Under the pieces are notes generated by a model. The model saw only the letters and a list, made by a program, of their open reading frames with translations. It made no database searches and was not told the origin of the DNA. Made by a program: the position numbers and the translations under genes. From an uncultured Eubacteriales bacterium (lineage in GTDB: Bacteria; Bacillota; Clostridia; Oscillospirales; Oscillospiraceae), in assembly GCA_900554625.1 (NCBI GenBank), contig USHP01000043.1:1-9912 (forward strand): DNA of 9,912 nucleotides. The letters are read 5' to 3'. Of this stretch, positions 1 to 6,735 are shown piece after piece. Within the stretch, counting starts at the first letter, position 1. Each line of letters opens with the position of its first letter.

Positions 1-467
1 ACCTGGTGCTGGGCGGCTGGCAGCGGGGCAAGGTCTCCGTCAACGTCTACCAGTTCGAGGGTGTTGCCCTGTTCAACGAGTCTGTGGAGGAATACTACTA
101 TAACTCCCTGGCTCTGATCAACAAGGACATCCGCCATGACGTGTTCCATGGCGCTCACCCCATTTATACCAAGGTCCGCGACCGGGTTCCCACCTACTAT
201 GGCGAAGGCTGCGACATTGAAAACTGCCTGGCTGCCGACGGCTGCATGCTGGAAGGCCAGGTCAAGAACTCCGTGCTGTTCCGTCAGGTTACCGTGAACA
301 AGGGTGCCGAGGTGGAAGACTGCGTCATCATGAACGATGCGGTGATCGGCGAGGGCAGTGAACTGAAGTACGTCATCCTGGATAAGAACGTAACCGTAAC
401 CCCTGGCGCCAAGCTCATCGGCACCAAGAAGAATCCCATCATTGTCAAACGGGGTGAAACTGTATGA
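1..467 (+). CDS. glgD: GlgD-type glucose-1-phosphate adenylyltransferase subunit, C-terminal part
   Basis: This is the last ~154 residues of a gene that starts before the window; the reading frame is open from base 3 and ends at the TGA at 465-467. The visible part is the C-terminal left-handed beta-helix of the ADP-glucose pyrophosphorylase family, with spaced hexapeptide-like repeats such as IENCLAADGCMLEG, VKNSVLF and VEDCVIMNDAVIGEG. The YTKVRDRVPTYYGEG segment and the IVKRGETV ending fit the GlgD paralogue of Firmicutes better than GlgC. From family knowledge, GlgD is the partner of catalytic GlgC in the enzyme making ADP-glucose from glucose-1-phosphate and ATP. The stop overlaps the glgA start (ATGA), so the two are translationally coupled. 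glgC is probably upstream, outside the window. The catalytic N-terminal domain is not visible, so its activity cannot be judged. Confidence 0.9.
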   Translation, partial: LVLGGWQRGKVSVNVYQFEGVALFNESVEEYYYNSLALINKDIRHDVFHGAHPIYTKVRDRVPTYYGEGCDIENCLAADGCMLEGQVKNSVLFRQVTVNKGAEVEDCVIMNDAVIGEGSELKYVILDKNVTVTPGAKLIGTKKNPIIVKRGETV

Positions 468-1909
468 AAATTGCCATCTGCGCTTCCGAAGGCGCCCCCT
501 ACGCCAAATCCGGCGGTCTGGGCGACGTGATGGAAGCTCTGCCCGCTGCGCTGGCCCGGATTGAAGGCAACGAAGTGGTGCTGCTGCTTCCGTACTACAA
601 TAAGATCAAAACCAATCCCGCTTACGAAACCGAAAAGGTGGCGGAGTTCCGGGTAACTCTGGGCTGGCGGAAACAGTACTGTGCCGTGATGAAGCTGCTG
701 GGTCGCACCGACGGCGTGCAGGTCTACTTCCTGGACAACGAGTACTATTTCGGCGGCCGTGCCGGTGCCATCTACGGCGATATGGACGACGGCGAGCGTT
801 TCGCCTTCTTCTCCCGGGCTTGCCTGGATGCCCTGCTTGCGGTGGAGTTCATTCCCGATGTGATTCAATGCAACGACTGGCAGACCGCTCTGGTGCCTAC
901 CTACCTGAAGGCCATGTACTTTGAGCAGTTCCCCAAGACCCGCTGCATGTACACCATTCACAACATTGAGTATCAGGGCTGGGCCAACGCCAACTTCTTT
1001 GACGACATGCTGGCACTGCCTTGGGAGTACCGTCCCACCATGGACATGAACAACTCCGTCAATGTGATGAAGGGCGCCATCGAAACCGCCGACCTGGTAA
1101 CCACCGTTTCCGAGACCTATGCTCGGGAACTGATGTATCCGTACTATGCCCACGGCCTGGACGGCATTCTGTCCAACAATGCCTGGAAGCTCACCGGCAT
1201 CACCAACGGCATCGACGTGAACACCTTCAATCCTGAGACGGACAAGGCGCTGCCTGCTCACTACAACAGCGAGACCTTTGTAGAAGGCAAGGCCAAGTGC
1301 AAGGCTGCCCTGCAGGAAGAAGTGGGCCTGCCGGTGAATCCGGACGTGCCCCTGATGGTCATGGTCACCCGGCTGGCCGGACACAAGGGCCTGGATCTGC
1401 TGTGCTACATTGCCCGACGGCTGATGTGGGAAGAGGATGCCCAGCTGCTGATTCTGGGCACCGGCGAAGCCCAGTACGAAGGCTTCTTCAAGGATCTGGC
1501 CAGACAGTTCCCCAAGCAGGTGGCGGCAAAGATCACCTTCAACCTGGGGCTGGCTTCCCGGATCTACGCCGGCGGCGACATCTACCTGATGCCCTCCAAG
1601 TCCGAGCCCTGCGGCCTGAGCCAGATGAACGCCATGCGCTACGGCACCGTGCCTGTGGTTCACGCCACCGGCGGCCTGAAGGATACCGTGCCTCCCGCCG
1701 ATGAAAACGGCGAGGGCGGCCTGGGCTTTACCTTCCAGAGCTACAATGCCGACGACTTCTACGCCGCACTGAAGCGCTGCCTGAACCTGTACAACAAGAA
1801 GCCACAGGCTTTCCACGACCTGCAGAAGCGGGAGATGGAAACCGACTTCAGTTGGGACGTTCCCGCCAAGCGCTACATGGAGCAGTTCGAAAAGATGCTC
1901 TCCTGGTAA
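464..1909 (+). CDS. glgA: Glycogen synthase, ADP-glucose type (GT5)
   Basis: The 481-residue product has the usual length for bacterial GlgA, which transfers glucose from ADP-glucose to the non-reducing end of alpha-1,4-glucan. The N-terminal KSGGLGDV motif (residues 15-22) is the family nucleotide-sugar binding signature. HNIEYQGW starts at H166, in the region of the conserved catalytic histidine. A second Rossmann domain follows, with MVTRLAGHKGLDLL and the C-terminal SKSEPCGLSQMNAM segment, whose Glu381 matches the conserved GT-B EX7E-type glutamate. The family's usual N-terminal 'KTGGLADV' reads KSGGLGDV here, a mild variant. The ATG overlaps the glgD stop by four bases, so it sits in the same operon. 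An intrinsic terminator begins six bases after the stop, making glgA the last gene of the unit. No frame disruption is visible. Confidence 0.96.
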   Translation: MKIAICASEGAPYAKSGGLGDVMEALPAALARIEGNEVVLLLPYYNKIKTNPAYETEKVAEFRVTLGWRKQYCAVMKLLGRTDGVQVYFLDNEYYFGGRAGAIYGDMDDGERFAFFSRACLDALLAVEFIPDVIQCNDWQTALVPTYLKAMYFEQFPKTRCMYTIHNIEYQGWANANFFDDMLALPWEYRPTMDMNNSVNVMKGAIETADLVTTVSETYARELMYPYYAHGLDGILSNNAWKLTGITNGIDVNTFNPETDKALPAHYNSETFVEGKAKCKAALQEEVGLPVNPDVPLMVMVTRLAGHKGLDLLCYIARRLMWEEDAQLLILGTGEAQYEGFFKDLARQFPKQVAAKITFNLGLASRIYAGGDIYLMPSKSEPCGLSQMNAMRYGTVPVVHATGGLKDTVPPADENGEGGLGFTFQSYNADDFYAALKRCLNLYNKKPQAFHDLQKREMETDFSWDVPAKRYMEQFEKMLSW

Positions 1910-1914
1910 CATAC

Positions 1915-1949
1915 AAAAAGTACCGGCTCGCAAGAGCCGGTACTTTTTT
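1915..1949 (+). terminator. Intrinsic terminator of the glgD-glgA unit
   Basis: A perfect 10-bp stem (1920-1929 paired with 1934-1943, GTACCGGCTC/GAGCCGGTAC) closes a GCAA tetraloop and is followed by six T residues (1944-1949). An A tract at 1915-1919 extends the pairing into the T run, so the element may also work for transcription from the other side. It lies directly after the glgA stop. Confidence 0.93.
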
Positions 1950-1962
1950 GCCGTAAGAAGGC

Positions 1963-1982
1963 CCTTTCGTATCGACGAAGGG
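1963..1982. promoter_or_regulatory. Imperfect dyad over the -35 box, possible operator
   Basis: The 20-bp segment has arms CCTTTCGT (1963-1970) and ACGAAGGG (1975-1982) around the four bases ATCG. All positions pair except one T/G pair at 1965/1980. The right arm covers the putative -35 hexamer of the next gene (1972-1977). The dyad lies upstream of the predicted transcription start, so it would act as DNA (an operator) for that promoter. It could instead be a second hairpin that catches read-through from glgA. The binding factor is unknown. Confidence 0.4.
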
Positions 1983-2000
1983 TGGACTTTATGATATAAT
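1972..2000 (+). promoter_or_regulatory. Sigma-A-type promoter with extended -10 for the GTPase-nuclease gene
   Basis: A consensus TATAAT (1995-2000) is preceded by TGA, giving an extended TGnTATAAT -10. A weak -35 TCGACG (1972-1977, four of six matches) lies at the optimal 17-bp spacing. The predicted start near 2007 leaves a leader of only ~27 bases, followed by AAAGGA (2020-2025) eight bases before the ATG at 2034. There is no room for the leader-attenuation structure described for tetM. Confidence 0.8.
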
Positions 2001-2033
2001 GGGGAAACTTCCTATTCCGAAAGGATTTTGTTT

Positions 2034-4574
2034 ATGACCCAACAGCTGCAAAATCAACCCCCAAAACCTCTGTGCCTGGGCATACTGGCCCATGTGGACG
2101 CAGGAAAAACCACCCTCAGCGAGGCACTGCTGTATGAAAGCGGCACCCGCAGAACCCTGGGCCGGGTGGATCATGGGGATGCGTATCTGGATACCCATGC
2201 CCTGGAACGGGCCAGGGGCATTACCATTTTTTCCAAACAGGCCATGTTTTCCACAGAGCACCGGCAGGTGATTCTGGTGGATACCCCGGGCCATGTGGAC
2301 TTTTCCGCCGAGGCCGAGCGCACCATGCCCATTCTGGACTGCGCTGTGCTGGTCATCAGCGGCACCGACGGCATCCAGGCCCATACTCTGACATTGTGGC
2401 GGCTGCTGGAGCGTTACCAGGTGCCCACATTTCTGTTCCTGAATAAAATGGACTTGCCGGGCAAGTCGGAGCAGGAGCTAATGGAGCAGCTGCACCAGCA
2501 GTTGTCTCCGGCCTGTGTGGCATTTGGGGAGGATTTTGATGCCATTGCGGAAAATGCCGCACTGTGCGATGAAGCCCTGCTGGAAAATTACCTGGAAACC
2601 GGAACTGTGACGGAGGGCAACCTCCGGGGGCTGATTGCCAAACGGAAACTCTTTCCCTGCTGCTTTGGCTCGGGGCTGAAACTAACGGGGGTAGCGCATT
2701 TTCTGTCCGTCCTGGACTGCTATGCACCCCAGGCAGAATATGGGGAAACCTTTGCTGCCCGGGTGTACAAAATTTCCCGGGACCCCCAGGGCAACCGGCT
2801 GACCTGGCTGAAGGTCACCGGCGGCAGCCTGAAAGGGCGAAGTGTGCTGCCTTACAAAACCCAAAAAGGGGAGGAAAAGCAGGAAAAAATCACCCAAATC
2901 CGCCTCTATTCCGGAGATAAGTTCACCCCCGCTGAGGAAGTGGGGGCAGGTTCTTTGGCGGCGGTGACGGGATTGACGGAGACCTGGGCGGGACTTCCCT
3001 TGGGTGCGGAGCCGGACTCCCTGCCCCCGGTTCTGGAACCGGTGATGACCTACCGGGTAGGCCTGCCCAAAGGCAGCGACCCGGCAGTGGTGCTGCCCAA
3101 GCTGCGTCAGCTGGAGGAGGAAGACCCCCAGCTGCGGCTGCTGCTGGACGGCGGGCAGATTCATGTACAGCTGATGGGCAAGGTGCAGCTGGAAATCTTC
3201 CAAAGCCTGGTGCGCCAGCGCTTCGGCCTGGACGTCACCCTGGAGGACCGGCGGATTTTCTACAAGGAAACCATTGCCGATACGGTGGAAGGTGTGGGAC
3301 ATTTTGAACCCCTGCGCCACTATGCCGAAACCCACCTGCTGCTGGAGCCCCTGCCTCGGGGCAGCGGACTGGTATTTGACACGGTGTGTCCCACGGATGT
3401 GCTGGATGTGAACTATCAGAAATTGATTCTGACCCATCTGGAAGAAAAGGTCCACCGGGGCGTGCTTACCGGCTCGCCCATTACGGATATGAAAATCACT
3501 CTGCTGGTGGGAAAAGCCCACTTAAAGCACACCGAAGGCGGGGACTTCCGCCAGGCCACTTACCGGGCGGTGCGCCAAGGATTGATGCAGGCAAAGTCCG
3601 TTTTGCTGGAACCCTGGTACGATCTGGTGCTGACCCTGCCCACACCCCAGGTGGGCCGGGCCATTACCGATCTGCGGGCTATGTCCGGGGAGGTAGAACC
3701 CCCGGAGCAAAGCGGGACCTTGTCCACTTTGAAAGGCCAGGTACCGGCGGCGGAACTGAAAGACTATGCCGAAACCCTGGCGGCCTACACCCAGGGCCAG
3801 GGACGGCTGCAAGTGACGCTTCACGGCTACGCTCCCTGTCACAATACCGAGCAGGTGGTATCCCAGCTGGGCTACGACCCGGCAGATTTGGACAATACTC
3901 CGGACTCGGTGTTCTGCGCCCACGGAGCGGGCTTCAATGTCAAATGGGATCAGGTCAAGGAGTATATGCACCTGGACAGCGGCCTGAAAAAAGAGGAAAA
4001 GCCCCAGATTATCACCCGCAACCTTGCCCTGGAAGACAAGGAACTGGAGAAAATTCTGCAGCGGGAGTTCGGAAACCGGACTACCACCTTGTACCGTCCC
4101 CCGGTGAACCGCCCGGCCACCGAAGAAATCCCCATCCGCCCGCCCAAGCAGAAGTATCTGATTGTGGACGGCTACAACATGATTTTCGCCTGGGAGGAGC
4201 TGAAGGAGCTGGCCCGGGAGGATCTGGACGCTGCCCGGCGCAGGCTTTGCGATTTGCTCAGCAGCTACGCTGGATTTACCAAATGCCGCCTGGTACTGGT
4301 ATTTGATGGCTACAAACAAAAGGGAAATCCCGGAGAAAAGGGACAATTTCACAACATTCAGGTGGTCTACACCAAAGAAGGGGAAACGGCGGACGCCTAC
4401 ATGGAAGCTCTGGCCCACGAAATCGGCAGCGGCTACGCCCTGCGGGTGGCTACCTCCGACGGCTTGGTGCAGCTGTCCAGCCTGGGCAGCGGCGCTCTGC
4501 GGATGTCCGCCCGGGAGCTGGAACAGGAAGTTCAGCTAACCCGGAAAGAAATGGGCAAGCACTTCCACAAATAA
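2034..4574 (+). CDS. TetM/EF-G-like ribosomal GTPase fused to a C-terminal Rae1/YacP-type NYN endoribonuclease domain
   Basis: The 846-residue product starts at the ATG at 2034, placed well after AAAGGA; an in-frame TTG six bases upstream is less likely. The GTPase domain has P-loop AHVDAGKT (19-26), RGITI (61-65), DTPGHVDF with catalytic His87 (83-90) and NKMD (137-140), so it looks GTPase-competent. EF-G-like domains II to V follow to about residue 620, and the line-up of domain IV resembles TetM/TetO ribosomal protection proteins more than housekeeping EF-G. A linker of about 90 residues leads to an NYN domain (~706-846) that closely resembles Bacillus subtilis YacP/Rae1: IVDGYNMI (Asp712), LVFD (Asp758), TKEGETAD (Asp787), ATSD (Asp809) and GALRMSAREL. 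Rae1 is known to cut mRNA in the ribosomal A site, where TetM-type GTPases also bind. I infer a ribosome-directed GTPase/nuclease for stalled or drug-bound ribosomes. Tetracycline resistance itself is uncertain because the domain IV tip differs from TetM. The gene appears to be transcribed on its own. Family resemblance is clear; the substrate and trigger are unknown. Confidence 0.88.
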   Translation: MTQQLQNQPPKPLCLGILAHVDAGKTTLSEALLYESGTRRTLGRVDHGDAYLDTHALERARGITIFSKQAMFSTEHRQVILVDTPGHVDFSAEAERTMPILDCAVLVISGTDGIQAHTLTLWRLLERYQVPTFLFLNKMDLPGKSEQELMEQLHQQLSPACVAFGEDFDAIAENAALCDEALLENYLETGTVTEGNLRGLIAKRKLFPCCFGSGLKLTGVAHFLSVLDCYAPQAEYGETFAARVYKISRDPQGNRLTWLKVTGGSLKGRSVLPYKTQKGEEKQEKITQIRLYSGDKFTPAEEVGAGSLAAVTGLTETWAGLPLGAEPDSLPPVLEPVMTYRVGLPKGSDPAVVLPKLRQLEEEDPQLRLLLDGGQIHVQLMGKVQLEIFQSLVRQRFGLDVTLEDRRIFYKETIADTVEGVGHFEPLRHYAETHLLLEPLPRGSGLVFDTVCPTDVLDVNYQKLILTHLEEKVHRGVLTGSPITDMKITLLVGKAHLKHTEGGDFRQATYRAVRQGLMQAKSVLLEPWYDLVLTLPTPQVGRAITDLRAMSGEVEPPEQSGTLSTLKGQVPAAELKDYAETLAAYTQGQGRLQVTLHGYAPCHNTEQVVSQLGYDPADLDNTPDSVFCAHGAGFNVKWDQVKEYMHLDSGLKKEEKPQIITRNLALEDKELEKILQREFGNRTTTLYRPPVNRPATEEIPIRPPKQKYLIVDGYNMIFAWEELKELAREDLDAARRRLCDLLSSYAGFTKCRLVLVFDGYKQKGNPGEKGQFHNIQVVYTKEGETADAYMEALAHEIGSGYALRVATSDGLVQLSSLGSGALRMSARELEQEVQLTRKEMGKHFHK

Positions 4575-4605
4575 TGGAAAAATCGGAAAAACTTACATAA
4601 TACCC

Positions 4606-4634
4606 TTCCTATTTCCTCCGGGTTATTGTATAAT
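4606..4634 (+). promoter_or_regulatory. Putative promoter of the psiE-like gene
   Basis: A perfect TATAAT (4629-4634) sits 30 bases before the GTG start, with a poor -35 candidate TTCCTA (4606-4611, 17-bp spacer). No convincing terminator was seen between the GTPase-nuclease stop (4574) and this site, so read-through from upstream may also supply transcripts. Confidence 0.6.
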
Positions 4635-4664
4635 AGACAATCATATCTGAAGGAGGCGCTGTCC

Positions 4665-5120
4665 GTGAGTCACATCCCCACATCCGATGACCCCAAAATT
4701 CAGGCCCATCTTGAGAAAGCTGCCAAGCATGATCGCAGAGTGGAACATATTTTCCGCCGGATTCTGCGGATTATGGAGCAGATCATTGCGGGTATCACCG
4801 TCATTGCTCTGCTGGGCGCGTTGGGAATTGAAGTTTTCCACATGTTTACCAGTGAAGCCTATTTTACCGATGTGAGCCATATGCTGCACAACCTGCTGGC
4901 CATTGTGGTGGGCTTGGAATTTGTGCGAATGCTGATGGACACCACCCCTGCCAACATTCTGGAAGTGCTCACCGTGGCCATTACCCGCCATGTGATTCTG
5001 AGCCACGACGACCCCTGGAGCAACATCGCCTGCATTGCCTGTATTGCAGGGCTCTTTGCCATCCGCCGTTTCCTCATTCGCCGCAGCGAATTGCAGGAAG
5101 AAATGGTGGAAAACGACTGA
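4665..5120 (+). CDS. PsiE-family small integral membrane protein
   Basis: The GTG at 4665 is chosen because AGGAGG (4651-4656) lies eight bases upstream; the longer reading from TTG at 4626 runs through the -10 box. The 151-residue product has a charged, His/Lys/Arg-rich cytoplasmic-looking N-terminus (1-36). About four hydrophobic segments follow (roughly 38-60, 70-90, 98-112, 119-134), with a charged tail at the end. The segments GLEFVRMLMD (around 83-92) and ILEVLTVAITRHVIL (98-112) are typical of the phosphate-starvation-inducible PsiE family (Pfam PsiE), whose molecular function is unknown. Glu56 and Glu85 within membrane segments are notable. No phosphate-uptake gene is nearby and no Pho box was recognised, so a phosphate role is not shown here. 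The gene converges on the minus-strand gene that follows. Confidence 0.8.
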   Translation: MSHIPTSDDPKIQAHLEKAAKHDRRVEHIFRRILRIMEQIIAGITVIALLGALGIEVFHMFTSEAYFTDVSHMLHNLLAIVVGLEFVRMLMDTTPANILEVLTVAITRHVILSHDDPWSNIACIACIAGLFAIRRFLIRRSELQEEMVEND

Positions 5121-5141
5121 AAAACCCTCTTTTGCAAAACA

Positions 5142-5180
5142 AAAGCGCTTAGAGAGCAGAGTTTGCTTTCTAAGCGCTTT
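5142..5180. terminator. Bidirectional hairpin terminator between convergent genes
   Basis: A perfect 12-bp stem (5142-5153 with 5169-5180, AAAGCGCTTAGA/TCTAAGCGCTTT) is extended inward by GAGC/GCTT (one G-T pair) to about 16 bp with a 7-base loop. On the plus strand it is followed by GCTTATTTTC. On the minus strand the exit side reads as a T-rich run (TTTTGTTTTGC). The minus-strand gene ends three bases away at 5183, so the element probably serves both genes, with the better T tract on the minus side. Confidence 0.85.
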
Positions 5181-5182
5181 GC

Positions 5183-5761
5183 TTATTTTCTGGATTCGTT
5201 GTCCGGCATTTCCGGGCACTGGCCGAAGGTTTTCAGCGCAGCCAACAGTTCCTTTTGATCCACTGTATAGCCCAAATATCGCAGGCTGCCCCATTTTTCA
5301 TGCATTGGCGGAAGAAAGAGCAGAAATACACTGGTCATGGGATGAAAGAGCAGACAATATGCGTCGGTTGTCCAGATTTCGTTATATGTTCTGCCTTTCC
5401 TATCGATCAGTATGCCCGGGCCATATATCGGGGATATTCGGGAAAAACCGAATATGGGGCTGCGGTTTTCACAATACCGGACGGTTAACTCCTCCCATTT
5501 GAATTCCCGCCTGAATCCCCAGATGCTGTAGCAGCAGCCCTCTTCGTCCAAGGTAATGGTTCGGCTGAAATACAATGGTATGCCGATGATCAGCAGCACC
5601 AGGATACCCCACAGAATCGTACCCACCAAAATCGACAGAGGATACACGCTATCCATGGTGTCGGCTTCCAAAAGGCTTTGATACAGGGACCAAAGGCCCC
5701 TAAGGGGCAGGGGCAGCAGAAAAAGAAACGCATGAAAACCACTGTGACCTTGGATTTTCAT
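5183..5761 (-). CDS. Hypothetical membrane protein, two TM segments plus a possible PH-like domain
   Basis: I do not recognise a named gene. The start is the ATG at 5761, because AGGAGGG lies six bases upstream on the minus strand; the longer reading from 5833 would run into the end of thrB. The 192-residue product has two hydrophobic segments near the N-terminus (about 9-27 and 42-65), then a soluble region of about 125 residues. The segment after TM2 (RTITLDEEGCCYSIWGFRR, then FKWEELT) has the beta-strand pattern seen in bacterial PH-domain membrane proteins such as the YdbS/YcxB kind; this is a weak fold guess. A later hydrophobic stretch (SVFLLFLPP, around 143-151) is too short to be a clear TM helix. 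It lies 58 bases after thrB on the same strand with no obvious terminator between, so it may be read with thrCB. The ending SRK abuts the shared terminator. The function is unknown. Confidence 0.72.
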   Translation of the reverse strand: MKIQGHSGFHAFLFLLPLPLRGLWSLYQSLLEADTMDSVYPLSILVGTILWGILVLLIIGIPLYFSRTITLDEEGCCYSIWGFRREFKWEELTVRYCENRSPIFGFSRISPIYGPGILIDRKGRTYNEIWTTDAYCLLFHPMTSVFLLFLPPMHEKWGSLRYLGYTVDQKELLAALKTFGQCPEMPDNESRK

Positions 5762-5819
5762 AGAAACCCTCCTGTCTTGGGAAACCAACCGTATCGATGG
5801 CAAAATGGACGGCCTTTTC

Positions 5820-6710
5820 TTACTCCTGGGCAATCACATGGGCGCCCTGGAATTCTACGTGCAGGGGGATCATCTGCCAAGTATGCTCCGTGATGCTGTC
5901 CAGCTTTTTGGCCAGCTTTTCTTCCAGCCGGGAGTCCTGGGTGATGCACAGCAGGGTGGGGCCGGCACCGCTGAGGCAGAATCCGGCGCCGGTGGTGCGC
6001 ACCAGGGCCTCAATTTTTTCGTAGTCGGGAATCAGCTTTTTCCGGTAGTTCTGGTGGAGCCGATCCTGCATGGCGCTGCGCAGCAGCTTCTCGTCACCCA
6101 GTTCCAGGGCCTTCAGCACCAGAGCGCCGTGGGAGATGTTGTAGATGGCGTCGGAGCGGTTGATCTGCTCCGGCAGAACGCTTCTGGCCAGAGAAGTGGA
6201 CAGGTTGAAGTCCGGCACCAAGGCCAGAAATTCCCAGTCCGGGTGCAGGGGGAAGCTGACGGACACCGGCAGACCGCTGTCCACCATGGAAGCGGTAAGA
6301 CCGCCGTAAAAGGCCGGGGCCAGGTTGTCCGGGTGGCCTTCCATGGCGTTGGTGATGTTCAGAAGGCCCTGGGTAGACAGCTTGTTGCCCCGCAGCACAT
6401 TGGCGCCCATGGCTCCGGCCACCAGCAAAGCGGCGGAGGAACCAAGGCCCCGGCAAATGGGGATGTGGGCATCGATGTGGATTTTCACGCCCCGGACTTC
6501 CTCGCTCATGGTGTTCAGCACGGCGCAGTAGGAGGTGTAGGCCAGGTTGTCCGGGCCGGTGAATTCTTCGTCGCAACCGGTGATTTCCAGACCGGCCTGC
6601 GTTTCTTCAAAGGTAACGTCGGTGTACAGGCTCAGGGCGCAGCCGAAAGCGTCAAAGCCGGGGCCTAAATTTGCGGTGGTGGCGGGTACGCGGATGGTAA
6701 CTCGTTTCAT
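5820..6710 (-). CDS. thrB: Homoserine kinase
   Basis: The 296-residue product is a GHMP-superfamily kinase that phosphorylates homoserine to O-phosphohomoserine, the substrate of ThrC. N-terminal PATTANLGPGFDAFG is the substrate-binding motif of ThrB. PICRGLGSSAAL is the glycine/serine-rich ATP-binding motif 2, and GAGFCLSGAGPTLL is the C-terminal motif 3. The length matches the usual ~300 residues. The ATG at 6710 is chosen because the sequence conserved in the family begins there (MKRVTIRVPA). A TTG at 6728 would add six residues but has no ribosome binding site. The GGAG at 6723-6726 is 12 bases from the ATG, longer than usual, so translation may depend on coupling to thrC, which ends 25 bases upstream. 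All catalytic motifs appear intact. Confidence 0.95.
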   Translation of the reverse strand: MKRVTIRVPATTANLGPGFDAFGCALSLYTDVTFEETQAGLEITGCDEEFTGPDNLAYTSYCAVLNTMSEEVRGVKIHIDAHIPICRGLGSSAALLVAGAMGANVLRGNKLSTQGLLNITNAMEGHPDNLAPAFYGGLTASMVDSGLPVSVSFPLHPDWEFLALVPDFNLSTSLARSVLPEQINRSDAIYNISHGALVLKALELGDEKLLRSAMQDRLHQNYRKKLIPDYEKIEALVRTTGAGFCLSGAGPTLLCITQDSRLEEKLAKKLDSITEHTWQMIPLHVEFQGAHVIAQE

Positions 6711-6735
6711 ATTCTCTGGTTTCTCCAATGGTATT

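Noticed and set aside
284..1933. Long open frame (549 codons) on the minus strand opposite glgA
   Set aside because: It is fully antisense to glgD/glgA, has no ribosome binding site or recognisable domain, and its His/Gln/Gly-rich low-complexity composition is what codon bias of the real gene produces.
2682..4418. Two sizeable minus-strand open frames opposite the fusion gene
   Set aside because: Antisense to strongly conserved GTPase and nuclease motifs, with no signals of their own.
2034..4574. Annotation of the GTPase as a plain tetracycline resistance protein or as housekeeping EF-G
   Set aside because: The C-terminal NYN domain and altered domain IV tip do not fit a classic Tet protein, and the domain IV/V sequence is TetM-like rather than EF-G-like.
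4575..4628. Possible terminator after the GTPase-nuclease gene
   Set aside because: Only a 5-bp GGAAA/TTTCC pairing with a long loop and no T run was found.
5696..5708. GCCCC-TAA-GGGGC hairpin
   Set aside because: It is inside the minus-strand coding region and lacks a T tract; a GC-rich coding coincidence is the simpler reading.
5805..6668. Plus-strand open frame (287 codons) opposite thrB
   Set aside because: thrB has all three GHMP motifs on the other strand; this frame is a low-complexity shadow.
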